From contig NW_008806292.1 of the NCBI RefSeq assembly GCF_000400465.1, positions 62,001 to 126,000 of the forward strand: a stretch of DNA of 64,000 nt. The letters run 5' to 3'. Below, piece after piece: positions 1-10,283 of the stretch (position 1 is the stretch's first letter; each line of letters opens with the position of its first letter). Below the pieces are notes generated by a model, which saw only the letters and a list, made by a program, of their open reading frames with translations, was not told the DNA's origin and did not search any database. The stretch is from Wallemia ichthyophaga EXF-994 (taxonomy: Eukaryota > Basidiomycota > Wallemiomycetes > Wallemiales > Wallemiaceae). Made by a program: the position numbers and the translations under genes.

Positions 1-318
1 GCGTATTTGGATAAGCTTAGTACGGAGTTAGTTACAGCGTTTGGTATTATGAGTATGGCTAGAGCGAATGAGCTTCTTTTTGAAGCGTTGGAATCACTTT
101 ACGCGGCACTGAGTCGTTTTATAAAGACATCGGGGGTATTGGGCGCGGGGCAAGGACAGGGGCAGCAACAGGATCAGGTGTTTAAGCCGCAGCCACTTTC
201 CCAACCACATCCTCAACCACATCCACAATCACACCCACATGCTCAGACCAAACAACCACGCAAGAAGCTACATAAGAAGAAATCTGACAATTGGATTTTA
301 GTTGAAAATACCAATTGA
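1..318 (+). CDS. 3' end of an unrecognised gene (partial)
   Basis: An open frame enters from the left edge in phase with base 1 and stops with TGA at 316-318, so only the last ~105 codons are present. The visible part has a helical stretch rich in Leu/Ala (around LLFEALESLYAALSRFI), then a Gln/Gly segment, a Pro-His-Gln low-complexity tract with repeated PHPQ-like units, and a very basic KKLHKKK segment before the C-terminus. I do not recognise a family. The stop is 25 bp from the stop of the convergent phosphatase gene, so the two 3' UTRs must overlap. That this is a last exon is inferred from the missing start. Confidence 0.6.
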   Translation, partial: AYLDKLSTELVTAFGIMSMARANELLFEALESLYAALSRFIKTSGVLGAGQGQGQQQDQVFKPQPLSQPHPQPHPQSHPHAQTKQPRKKLHKKKSDNWILVENTN

Positions 319-343
319 GTAGGAGCACTACAAAGCGATGCAT

Positions 344-1166
344 TCAAAGTTTATCCAAAATCTCCTCAACTTCCCAAGCTCCAACCCATTTAACCACGGA
401 ACACTTCAAATTGCCTTCTTTCTCTATTCTATTTATCAACGGACGTGGGTACCTTGCAAGCGCGGTATCTTGACTTCTGAGGTGCAACAAGGGACAATAA
501 TCATTTCCACCATCTCCGACGTAGAATACCTGATTGTACGCGTCCCAGCCACCTTTAGCTGCAACGTAGCTTTCTAATTCTTCACCTGGTATTTTTATAG
601 ATGTCAGCAACAACATTGTATTAATTTAATTACTTACCCTTGCACATATTTGGTGAGCAGCCGACGCTGCAACCATGCTGTGGACCATTTGGATCGACGC
701 GTCTGCTCACATTAAGGCAGCCTGACGATGACCATTCTGCCTTATTAGTTATAATAGCATCGAAGAGGTGTAAAATTTTCTTGTCTTGGAGGATAGTCCT
801 GATGTAGACCTCGTTGCTATTAGATAGAATGACTAGATCTACATCAGGATTGCGATGTTTGAGGTTCTCCAAGGCTCTTTTCATGGCTGGATGGAATGGC
901 ATCACTTTGAGCGCGTTTTCGATTTCTTCTCTGGACTTTCCATCGTCGTGGAGCTCTTTCATCTTGAGTGCAACGAGATCAGTCCACTGGATGGAAGATT
1001 TGAGTGATTTCATCTGTCTTCTCTTGATCGGGTCGAGGACTTCGAATACCCAGCGATCGGTATCTTGTTCGGAGAGAGACCAATCGAACTTTATGTGTTT
1101 ATAATAAGACATATGAGCTACATGAGCCACTCAACCCACATCGAATGTAACCAATTTCCTCGACAT
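344..1166 (-). CDS. PHOSPHO-type HAD phosphatase (pyridoxal-phosphate/phosphoethanolamine phosphatase family)
   Basis: Three exons, 1140-1166, 638-1088 and 344-585, separated by introns of 51 and 52 nt, give about 239 aa. Splicing of the 9-codon first exon (MSRKLVTFD) to the second restores the HAD nucleophile motif as VTFDFDWSLSEQDTDRW. HAD motif II is LVILSNSN, and motif III/IV is VGDGGNDYCP in the last exon. The Cys-rich GCSVGCSPNMCKG segment is typical of PHOSPHO1/PHOSPHO2 proteins. The family hydrolyses small phosphomonoesters such as pyridoxal 5'-phosphate or phosphoethanolamine in the cytosol; the substrate here cannot be told. The start lies 25 bp from the divergent TFB1 start, and an in-frame ATG at 1193 overlaps that start on the other strand. 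Confidence 0.88.
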
Positions 1167-1191
1167 GCTTGTATCGTCAAGAGCAACAGCC

Positions 1192-2870
1192 ATGGAAATT
1201 AAAGTTTTGTACAAGAAGCAAGAAGGTGTTCTTAAGATAATTGAGTCTGGTTTTGAATTCAAATCCCTCAATTCCTTCCATGTGGGTTTCGACAGGTTGA
1301 ATAGTGGGTCACGTCTCTAGGCGTAGTGTCTGTCTAATCAAGTACACCAGCGCTCTTTGCTAGCAAAGCTGGCTCTACGCCTGTTAGACTCAAAGTTGAC
1401 CTGCTCGATCCACAGCAGTCGCTGACGTTCACCTTTATCCACCCCACCAACGCCTTGTCTGAGCGAGAGGCGGCCAAAGAACAGTTAACCCAGGCTATAG
1501 CGGGCAATAGAGCGCGTGCCAGTAGCCAGATTGATCGTCAGGTTAGTGGTTCTGCCGGTACCTCAGCTACCACTTCACCCCACCCTGGCCTCGGTCTCTC
1601 CAAAGTTGACTTGGAAATTCGCAAGAAAGTTCTTGTAAAGGATCCTCAATTGGCTAAACTACACAGAGATCTCGTCATAGGTGGTGTGATAACAGAGGAC
1701 GAGTTCTGGCAGGGCAGACAGCAACTGCTACTACTCGAGCACCTCTCAGCATCCCAAAAGCCCGGCAAACCATCCACGCTAGTTGACCCTCGCCCGACAT
1801 CCTCCCAAGCCGGTGAATTCACAATAACGATAACTCCCCAACTAGTCCAAGACATATTCCAAGAATACCCCGTTGTGCGCAAAGCCTTTATAGAGAATGT
1901 GCCTAATCCTCTCGCCGAATCAGATTTCTGGATAAGGTACTTTCACTCACATCTATTCGCGCGTCATCGGGCGAGCTCACGGGTGGATGCGAATGACGCG
2001 CGCAACGACCCCGTCTTCGACCAGTATTTGGAGGAGGCAGATGACGGGCTGGAGCCGCGCCACGCACAGCGCCGCGTCTATGACCGTCTGCTCGACCTTG
2101 GCAGCACGCAAGCGGACCACGACGCGAGCGGCAACGCACTCGACATAACCATGCAAGCGGGAAAAGTAAAGGCAGCGCTGCCACTCATGCGTCGCTTCAA
2201 CGAGCATTCGCAGCGTCTTCTCAGCGCGACGGTGGGCGATGCGCCAAGTGTACAGGGTGAGTCGGGCGCGCAAGACAACTACACCCAGCAAATTCGCATC
2301 GATGATCTCGAGCACCACCAGGAGGCTCAGCCAGTTCGCCTCAATATGAAGGACCGCGAGCAGTACTACACAAATATGATACTCGATGGAGAGGCGGGCG
2401 GCGCGTCTGCTTTGCAGTCTGACACGCCTCACATGCTGGACACCGCCCAACTTGCTCATAGCATCAGAGAGGGCTTGGAGGAGTGGGATGTGCTGGTGCG
2501 CGCTGATGATATTCACGATACTACACCCGCCACGCGCGAAATAGAGGACGGATTGCGCTCGACTGCTCAGATCGCCGCGCATGATACTGGCGCTGCTCAT
2601 GTAGCCACCTCTAACGCTATGAAAGCTGCCATTAGCTGCCATACGGCGTGCACTGAGTTCCTCCGGCTCTACTGGTCCAGTAAGTTGTCGCAGCCGCGTG
2701 ATACGGGGAAAGTGGATCGTATGGTGGATTTCATCAGGAAAACACCGTCGAAAGTCGACGCAGTTGTCAAGAAGGCGCAGACTGTGCATGAGGCTGATGT
2801 ACTCAGACAGGCTCTCCAGCCTGTTTTGAATGGCGTTAAGAAGGTGCTGGCTAATGAGCAGCAGGTGTGA
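1192..2870 (+). CDS. TFB1: TFIIH core subunit TFB1/p62
   Basis: Two exons, 1192-1303 and 1351-2870, with a 47-nt intron, encode about 543 aa. The N-terminal ~110 residues form the PH-like domain (MEIKVLYKKQEGVLK, then LFASKAGSTPVRLKVD after the splice), which in the family contacts TFIIE and activators. Two BSD domains follow, recognised by EDEFWQGRQQLLL and ESDFWIRYFHSHLF. The C-terminal half is helical, as in yeast Tfb1 and human GTF2H1. TFIIH acts in RNA polymerase II promoter opening and in nucleotide excision repair. The exon junction was chosen because it restores the PH-domain frame and a 47-nt intron matches its neighbours. Confidence 0.92.
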
Positions 2871-2948
2871 TTGTATGTATGTGTATTATGTATTTATTCT
2901 TGTTTTATGTATTTATTCCCATTTTACATCCATCTACGATAACACTGA

Positions 2949-2956
2949 TGACGTCA
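2949..2956. promoter_or_regulatory. CRE-like palindrome upstream of ATE1
   Basis: A perfect TGACGTCA lies 65 bp before the ATE1 start codon. This is the consensus for ATF/CREB-type bZIP factors such as Atf1 and Sko1. Regulation of ATE1 through it is inference. Confidence 0.3.
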
Positions 2957-3020
2957 TAGAGTTTTTTTTTGTTGTATCATCTCAATTCATCTACCTTTTC
3001 CCGTCGCCATCTCAACGACG

Positions 3021-4541
3021 ATGTCATCGATAATCGTACCAATTGGATACAGCGGGAGTAGCTGCGGGTATTGCGGGGGAGACGGGCAACGGAGTGAGAA
3101 GGAGGAGAACTACAGCTATGGATTCTGGGCGGTGCAGATGGCGTGTGAGGTGGGTAGAGTGCACATGCATATAGAGACCCGCTAATGCGTCTCAAAGGAC
3201 TACAGACAGCTTATCGATAGCGGGTGGCGCAGGAGTGGTGGATATATCTACAACCCAGACAGATCACGCACGTGCTGCCCCCAATACACAATTAAACTCG
3301 ACGCAGCAGCGTTCAAACCACAGCGATCTCTCAGGCAGGAGCTGCACAGGTTTAATAGGTGGATAAGATTTGGCGGTGATTTGCAGGGTGGAGACACCGC
3401 AGCAGCCACAACAACACCCACAGCAGCACCCAAAGACAAACACAAAGGCAAAAATAAGACATTTGACTTGCTTGAATGTGTAAAGGAGTCCCAGCATGAC
3501 AACCACGCCAACCACAACCTAGAAGTTTCTCTAGAGAGGGCTGGCTACACCGACGAAAAATTTGAGCTGTTCAAGGCTTACCAGGTGTCTATACATCACG
3601 AGACAATATCCGAGCAGCGTAAGGATTCTTTCAAAAGGTTCCTAGTCGATGGCCCACTCAAATACTCACCTATCACCTACAAACACGGCAGACCAGTGAG
3701 CATGCCTTCGCACTACGGTCAATACCATCACGTGTACCGGGTCGATGGTAAACTGATAGCTATGGGTGTTTTGGATATCCTCCCCGAGTGTGTCTCATCC
3801 GTTTATCTCATGTACCATCCTGGGTACCAATCACTCAATCTTGGCAAAGTGGGTTGACTTATATGAGCTATTTGAGCTACTGACCTATCTTTTCCCCTAA
3901 ATCCCCAGATCAGCGCGTTATTTGAAGTCGCACTGGCACTCGAAATGCGCAATGCAGGCGCAGGTGCTGTGGATCTGTACATGGGTGGGTGTCTTAGTGC
4001 ATTTTAGGCGTCAAAAAACATAATTAACTCCACAAACCCACTCTCAGGCTACTATATCCACGACTGCGTGAAAATGAAATACAAGGCCACGTATCAGCCT
4101 TCGTATCTCCTAGACGCTGTGCGTGGAAATATGCATAAGTGGCAATATCAGCTGATTTAGCACCTCCAGGAATCTAACACCTTCTATCCATTTACACAAG
4201 CAGCTGCGATTCTAGACAAACATAAAAACGCATCCTTTGAGCGCGGCGTGAGTATTAAAGTGGATGGAGGTAGTACTCCGGGCGAAACACACAGTGTGAC
4301 AGATAGTGACGATGGCAGCTACTCTGAAGACGACGATAACTTGCCTTCTCCACCTCCAGCTGGTTTCCTCAATCCTCGCGCTCTACCTAAGCAACTCCTC
4401 AATCAAATCAAAATACTCGATAACCGCTCAATGCGTCTACTCACTTACTTCACCTTACCACACTCTTATAGATCTCAAGTGGACGATCTAGTGGCTGCAT
4501 TGGGTGACAAGTCACCTAATTTCGTCATCTTGATAACGTAG
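3021..4541 (+). CDS. ATE1: Arginyl-tRNA--protein transferase
   Basis: Five exons (3021-3149, 3198-3848, 3909-3984, 4048-4118, 4170-4541) give 432 aa; introns are 48-63 nt. The enzyme transfers Arg from tRNA to N-terminal Asp/Glu/oxidised Cys and marks proteins for the N-degron pathway. The N-terminal ATE domain shows the conserved Cys-rich [12 protein letters not shown] followed by [13 protein letters not shown] and [13 protein letters not shown]. The C-terminal ATE domain shows [20 protein letters not shown] and, across two introns, [13 protein letters not shown] and [14 protein letters not shown]. An insert of about 35 residues rich in Thr/Ala/Lys (near 3390-3460) separates the domains. It runs convergent to the next gene with an 82 bp gap. 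Confidence 0.93.
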
Positions 4542-4623
4542 ATAAGATTTGAAACAGTTATTACAATTTAAAATACAATTATTTTGTACAATTCGACCAA
4601 ATGTTTACAACTCGACGTCCCAT

Positions 4624-6303
4624 CTACCACTGTAAAGTCTGCACAACCAACTGCTCTTCTTTTTCGTTGTTTGCATCCTCATCGCTTTCATCTAGTGTCA
4701 AGTCAATAACCATCGAGCCGTCGTGTGAATTGTCTTGGATGTTGTTGTGTGTGTTATATGTACTCTGTGTGTTGTGTGTAATTTGGGTGCGTGGACTGTT
4801 GTTTTGGTTATTTTGTTCGGTTTGAACATTTTGTTTGCTATGGTTGACGCAGTTACTTGGGCTTGGGTTGACATGCATGCTTTGGCTGACACGATTACTT
4901 GGGGTTCGGTTGATATGATTGCTTTGGTGTACACGGTTGCCTGGGTTAACACAGTTGCTTTGGCTGTTCCTATTCCTGTTAGTGCTGCTTATGATTTCAA
5001 TACTACTACTCCGGCTTCTGTCGCCTTGATCGCCTTCTACAATCTCGCCATCTTCAGCTTCCCGAATTTCCCCTTCTTCTGGTCCAATTTGTGTAGGTCG
5101 TGTTGGCTGCTGTCTCATTCGGGTATATTGCGGCGTACTTGCGCGGTTAGTAATTAATTGGAACAATCTGTTATGAGCACGCGCATGCTTATTTGCATTT
5201 TGAGGTCCTTGCTTGTTATTCTGCATAATGTTCTGTATAATGTTCTGTCTATTCAATTGCATCTTGCCCTGCTTAATATCATGCTCATTGTTTGGCTTCC
5301 TGAATTTCTCTCTCTTATTTCTCGCTTGAGTCTCATTGGTGTTTCTGATTTTATTGTCTCTATCACGTATCTGAGCCACCGCGGAGGGTCTACTTTGAGC
5401 AACCCGGTCTGTTCCAAGAATTTGATCTGTAAGGCTGCTCTCTCTTTCGCGCTTCTTCATCATCCGATCCAACTCGCGCATCCTCGCTTCGTGGCTGAGC
5501 ACGTCTGCGTCCTTCTCCGCCTGCTGCGCATGCTCCTTCTCAGCGAGCAGCCTTCTCTCCTCCTTCTTCCTCCGCTTCCACTCCTTACTCACCGCTTTCG
5601 CGGTCGAGAATGTCTTGCACTTCCAGTCTATGTCTAGATTGTGGTTGCTGAGGAAGGGCATACCGAGACTAACAAAGCTGCGCGGAGTGTTTATCACTGC
5701 GAACAACCTCTCTTCCTCAATCTTGCGCAGCTGGAAAGGCACGCTCACTTGTCCGACGACATCCAACACATTCCCGAAGCTGTCTTCGACTTGCACAGCA
5801 GGAAACAGTGTGTCATACTGTATGCCTGCATACCTAGCAAATTGTATAGACAAGCTGTCAATTGGTGAACCTGAATTTATACCTGCGATTGTCGCAACGC
5901 TGTTAACTAAACATTTCGCTCGTGATGACTGCACTATTGGCTGGCTGGTGTAGAATCTGAACTGCGAAGATAACAGGCTGTCACCCATCCCGCCTATCTG
6001 CTGATTGTGGTGCGAGCTCGGATCTGCTTCTACGTCAGCATTCTTGCGGAAGCGTGGTAAAGAGCCTATTGATGTGGGTATATGGCCACTGTCAACGCTG
6101 AAGAATGACTTGTTCCTTATTTGAGTCTCTGCTGGTGGTGGGGCGAATAAAGAGTGATCTAAACCGTCGAGGTTGATGTTGAGACTATCAACGCTATCCA
6201 GTATCAATGGATCTGTGTACTCCGATGAATGCGTTGGTAGCGTTGGCGCATTTTCCAAAACCGAGAAATCTACCGACGATAACAAATCCGCGTCAGTCGC
6301 CAT
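4624..6303 (-). CDS. Retropepsin-like domain protein with degenerate active site
   Basis: A single exon of about 559 aa if started at the ATG at 6303; an upstream in-frame ATG at 6342 would add 13 residues. Residues ~130-235 look like a retroviral-type aspartic protease fold. INSGSPIDSLSIQFARYAGI sits where DSG-A-(T/S) belongs, an inner strand VEDSFGNVLDVVGQVSVPF follows, and the second motif SLGMPFLSNHNLDIDW matches the usual LG-(M/L)-PWL-x-x-HNP-x-IDW of Ty3-type proteases. The catalytic Asp is Asn (codon 5875-5877). A charged coiled-coil (KEWKRRKKEERRLLAEKEHA) and a long Asn/Gln/Ser tail follow, ending in VIDLTLDESDED, a SUMO-interaction-like motif. No reverse transcriptase, integrase or LTR is nearby. 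Function unknown; domestication is an inference. Confidence 0.7.
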   Translation of the reverse strand: MATDADLLSSVDFSVLENAPTLPTHSSEYTDPLILDSVDSLNINLDGLDHSLFAPPPAETQIRNKSFFSVDSGHIPTSIGSLPRFRKNADVEADPSSHHNQQIGGMGDSLLSSQFRFYTSQPIVQSSRAKCLVNSVATIAGINSGSPIDSLSIQFARYAGIQYDTLFPAVQVEDSFGNVLDVVGQVSVPFQLRKIEEERLFAVINTPRSFVSLGMPFLSNHNLDIDWKCKTFSTAKAVSKEWKRRKKEERRLLAEKEHAQQAEKDADVLSHEARMRELDRMMKKRERESSLTDQILGTDRVAQSRPSAVAQIRDRDNKIRNTNETQARNKREKFRKPNNEHDIKQGKMQLNRQNIIQNIMQNNKQGPQNANKHARAHNRLFQLITNRASTPQYTRMRQQPTRPTQIGPEEGEIREAEDGEIVEGDQGDRSRSSSIEIISSTNRNRNSQSNCVNPGNRVHQSNHINRTPSNRVSQSMHVNPSPSNCVNHSKQNVQTEQNNQNNSPRTQITHNTQSTYNTHNNIQDNSHDGSMVIDLTLDESDEDANNEKEEQLVVQTLQW

Positions 6304-6637
6304 CGTTGAGAAAAACAAAGCCGATGAAAACGAGTAAGTCAATTAGAATGTAATGTATTTGTATAAACAACTTTAGTCTCTGTTCGAACAACAATTCATG
6401 TTGGATTTTATTTGTAATGTGGAAAATTTTGACACAATGAATATGGAAGAATAGGGAAATATGGGAAAGTAGAGTAAAAATGAGTGTGTCCAGCTACCTG
6501 TAGATGGATGACAAGCACAGCCAAGAAATATGGAGCAAAACGGCGTTTGTTGAGTGTACGTTAGTGAGGCGATATTGAAAATGATGTGAGCGAGTACGAC
6601 GACCGTTGGTTATCGCGATTTCCAAGAAACAATCCTC
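6304..6637. other. Intergenic, no feature seen
   Basis: This AT-rich spacer carries the promoter of the retropepsin-like gene and the 3' end of the VAP gene, both on the minus strand. I see no repeat or RNA gene. Confidence 0.5.
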
Positions 6638-7776
6638 TTAGAGGAAGAGGTAAGTAATGATGAATACTGATATCGCAATACCAGCAACCATTGGCATTGA
6701 AATTCCGTCATGTACTTCCTTGGTAGCTGTAGCTGTGGAGTATCCCGAGGATGATTTCTTTGCCTGAGTAAGCTCATACTCCAACGCCTCAATGCGCTTC
6801 TTTGCACCTGCTAATGTTTCACTATTGTCTAAACCTAATCCCCTCTTAATGTCAGTCTCAGGTACGGGCGGCAAATGAGAAGATGGAGTAGATTCTTGAG
6901 GCAATTCTGAGGCCTGTTGATAAGGAGTAGCTGCGATGAATGGGGCACCTTGAGATCCATTCTGTGTGGACTAAACCCAAGTTAACGTTGAATATCGTGA
7001 AAGTAATCATACTCACACTTGAACGGGCATTGCTGTCAGATGGAGGCTCTTCTTCGCCGACAGTCTCAAATTGAGTTGATTTCCAATTGCAGCGTATCTT
7101 TTGCTCGATGACGGCTGTCTTGTCCTCACGCTCGATTTGTGACCACTAATAACGCGTTAAACGAGTCAAATATGAGCAATGTACCCACAAAATCAGCGAC
7201 TGAGAGGGATTGCCTAGATTCGTTGATGTGCACGGACTGCACAAGGAACTTATCCTTGCATTTCGTACCTGGTGGGGGTGCTTCCTTGACAGCTTGTACG
7301 AGTACTATAAGTCGTGTAAGCTGTGAGCTTCCATTTCCGTAAGATCGCACCTTGTATATCGATAGTCTGGCCAGGTTCTATTCTTCCAGCGTTTGGGCGG
7401 ACGCAGTAGCTCTTAGAGGAGTGTGAGCGAGCGTTGAGCCTATCTCAACTGACAAACTCACGCGTGGAGCTGTAGTCTTAACCTTGAAAGCCACTGGAGT
7501 TGCCGTCTACGATGTTAGCTGTTAGATATACCAGAAACCTCGAAAGCTTAGGAAACTTACAGGGTTCTTGATTTTGAGCATTTGCTTATCAATCGCAGTG
7601 CCAACCTTTACATCTGGAGATGCAAGCGGACCTTTTTAGTAGTCGATTAGAGTTGAACGGCTTTAGGTGGTTCAAAACGTACGTGGAAAGATGAGCTCTT
7701 TGGCTGGTTCAAGTGTAACGCTCCTGTAATGTGTAAATACGCGCTTTTACCTCCATTTTCCACGCCAAACTCACAT
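6638..7776 (-). CDS. SCS2: VAP/SCS2-type MSP-domain ER membrane protein
   Basis: About seven short exons encode roughly 265 aa. The start codon is split: AT at 7775-7776, a 51-nt intron 7724-7774, then G at 7723. The spliced N-terminus reads MSVTLEPAKELIFPRPLASP, and the MSP domain continues through QMLKIKNP, TPVAFKVKTTAPRSYCVRPN, IEPGQTIDIQ and PPPGTKCKDKFLVQS, close to the VAP FFAT-binding consensus. A linker, a short coiled coil (AKKRIEALEYELTQAKKSS) and a C-terminal tail anchor (MVAGIAISVFIITYLFL) complete the usual VAP plan. VAPs tether the ER to other membranes and recruit FFAT-motif lipid-transfer proteins; yeast Scs2 also acts in phosphoinositide and inositol control. If the first intron is retained, the ATG is followed directly by TGA. 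Confidence 0.9.
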
Positions 7777-7874
7777 TTATAATTATCGATCTGATGATGG
7801 TATCGCCTCAAGTTCGTTTACGAAATTGGAAATTAAGACTTTTAGGAAATTAAAAAATTATTTAAATCTATTGT

Positions 7875-10283
7875 CTACATAATTACACAATCAGGGTCCT
7901 TTTTAGCTGTACCCACTGTTATACCCATTTCATTAAATGTTGCTGGTCCTTTGACTGGCCGTTGCAATGGTCGAGTCGCGCTTGATGGCTTCCGTTCATT
8001 ACTATTCACTTGGGGTGATGGTAGCCTGCTCGAGTTTGTTTGCGCTGAATCTTGTATTGGTGTTGGTGCATCTACCAGTGAGTACCTCGGCACATTGGCT
8101 GGTATACTAAGTTGTGGTGGTGGCTGTGGTACCTGTGTTGGTCCTTGTGATAGTAGCTGATTATGAGTCATTCCTTCAGGCATTGTTGGTGGTGGCATTC
8201 CTTGTCCTACATCTGGCACTTGCGGCATGGGTTGAATGCTTTGATGCGCGTTGTAATATTGCGGCGATCCAAAACCTGCTTCCGCCGTCTGTGGCGCACT
8301 CGTGCTTCCTTGCACATCACTACTCTCTTGCCCCTGTCCTTGTCCAACTGCCTCAGTCTGCGGCTTCTGTCTGCTCGCTTCGGAAGTCTCTGATTCTTTC
8401 TTGGCTTGCGTGCGACGACGTACTAACCTACTACCCACTATCTCATTGTGATCATCTCTAGACATTGGATGAGCGTCTTCTAATGCTGCCAATCTAGAGG
8501 CTGATTCATCATTTCCATGTTCTGCTGCTCGAGCATACCACTTTTTGGCTTGATTCAAATCAATCATTCCACCAACTCCAACTTCGTAATAGTATCCTAA
8601 TGCAAATTCTGCTGATGGTAAGTTACCTCTTGCAGCTTTCTCAGCAAATGTAAATGCCAATTTCTCATCCTTCATGAATGCACCTTCGTGGCCACAAAGG
8701 AACCACTTTGATAACGCCATATCAGCTTCAAACTCTCCTAGCTCGGATGCTTTTGAGTAGTACTGTATCGACAGTAATGGATCAAATTGACATCCCTGCA
8801 AAGCGAATTCATGGTTTAGTCCCATTTTATAAAGAGCAGGTGGATAGAGATAGTAGGCAGCTCTTTCTAAGAATAACTTTGCTTCAATAGTAGGTGGTTT
8901 ATCTGTTGAAGAGCTCAAAAGAGCTTGATCGATTGAAACGTGATCGTATTCTCCAGCCAGTATCATACCGAAAACGTAAGCAGGATTTGGTTGATCAATA
9001 TTAGCTCTTTCAGCTGCCTGTCTAAGAAGCGGAATAGCTTTATGAGGATCTTGAGGTAAATTGAGTTGACCGAGCAAATAAGCAGTACCGATACGCTTTA
9101 ATCGTGTTAGAAGGAGTTTATGATAGACTATTCAGCTCACATATAAGGAAGAACAGTCACTAGCTTTCACACCACGTTGATAAGCATCTACAGCGCGACC
9201 AATGTCCGGAACTTGTTCGTACTCCCTTCCAATTTTAAACCAAGCAGCAGCAAAACCACCTTTAGCCGATGATTCAAAGTCTCTGAAAGCAGCTCTTGGG
9301 TCTCTTGGTCTGTGATCCGAGTATGCGCCGGAAGCAGTCATATCTGCGCGGAAGTACATAGCTTCAATGAGAACAGATTTTGGTGTTGAGTTTGAAGAAG
9401 CAGCTAAGGTCAAGATGACTTGAACGGCATGATCAACCAATGGCGCGATTTGAGCTTCTTCATCGTGATTACGTCTGTCGAATGGAACACCAGTGACAGA
9501 AAGAGTGCGCTCTCTACGCTCAACAAAAGACAAAACATCTTTTGACCACTCGAGTAAATCAGCAGGTTGAGACTGTTTACCTTTCATATCGATTAGGGTG
9601 TTCAAGTCAGGTAGAGAGACAGTAATCGAAGGAGGGCCATTAGTGGATGCGTTTCTTGCTGGGTAAAGCATTGAGGGAGAGAAAGAAGGAGGAGACATGT
9701 AAATAGATGCAGGGGAAGTCTCATTTAGGTTTAAAGAAACGTTTGGATTAGAGTTAGAGTTTGAATTTGGTGAGGAATGATTCTGAGCAGCTGAATTTGC
9801 TAATGATTGGCCTCTATCGGGAATATCAACGTTTAGATCGTTGAAAGACGAGTTAAGTGAACTATTTTTATCACTAACACCAGAATTTGTTGAATTGGAC
9901 TGATTTTCGAGATTGTAAGCCATCTGAAAGGGGGAGTGTGAGAGTATTCACGCGTTTTATAAGCTTAACTAACATCCTGTGGAATCTGAAGGACTCAAGT
10001 CAGAAATGGTGATGATGTGTTAACACTCGCAAACACTCACCGATGGCATTAACCTTTGAGGCTTTGGAGCTGCCAAAGGACGTGAAAGATGTGGGGCTAT
10101 TTAAGTCAGCTGATAAGGCACTTGATTGGCTAAAAGCTCCTCACGAGGTGGACCATTCGCAGATGCAGCTTCTTGGGCTAAATCAGGTGGAAGTGGAGGA
10201 ACTTGAGGACCTTTCGAAGAGCTCCTATCCTTGCTTGATTCTCTTGAATCTCTACTATTTTTAGATAATTTTGGCCATCCCAT
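7875..10283 (-). CDS. SEL1-repeat protein with CAAX box, SKT5/CHS4-type chitin synthase activator
   Basis: Five exons give roughly 735 aa starting at the ATG at 10283 (MGWPKLSKNSRDS). The N-terminal ~330 residues are low-complexity Ser/Asn/Pro. Tandem SEL1 repeats follow, seen as FRDFESSAKGGFAAAWFKIG, AERANIDQPNPAYVFGMI, YSKASELGEFEADMALSKW and AARGNLPSAEFALGYYYEVG. The tail is Pro/Gln-rich and the last residues are KDPDCVIM, a CAAX prenylation box like that of yeast Skt5. The family recruits and activates chitin synthase III at the bud neck or septum. One inferred intron (48 nt, beginning GTGAGG) is a multiple of three and removes an in-frame TAA; without it the upstream exon would be a separate short frame. 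The SEL1/CAAX part is firm, the first exons less so. Confidence 0.82.

Noticed and set aside
1977-2789. 270-aa minus-strand open frame
   Set aside because: It lies wholly antisense to TFB1, has no recognisable domain and reflects that gene's codon bias.
4735-5157. Hydrophobic plus-strand frame that might look like a membrane protein
   Set aside because: It is the complement of the Asn/Gln-rich tail of the retropepsin-like gene; the hydrophobicity is an artefact of strand.
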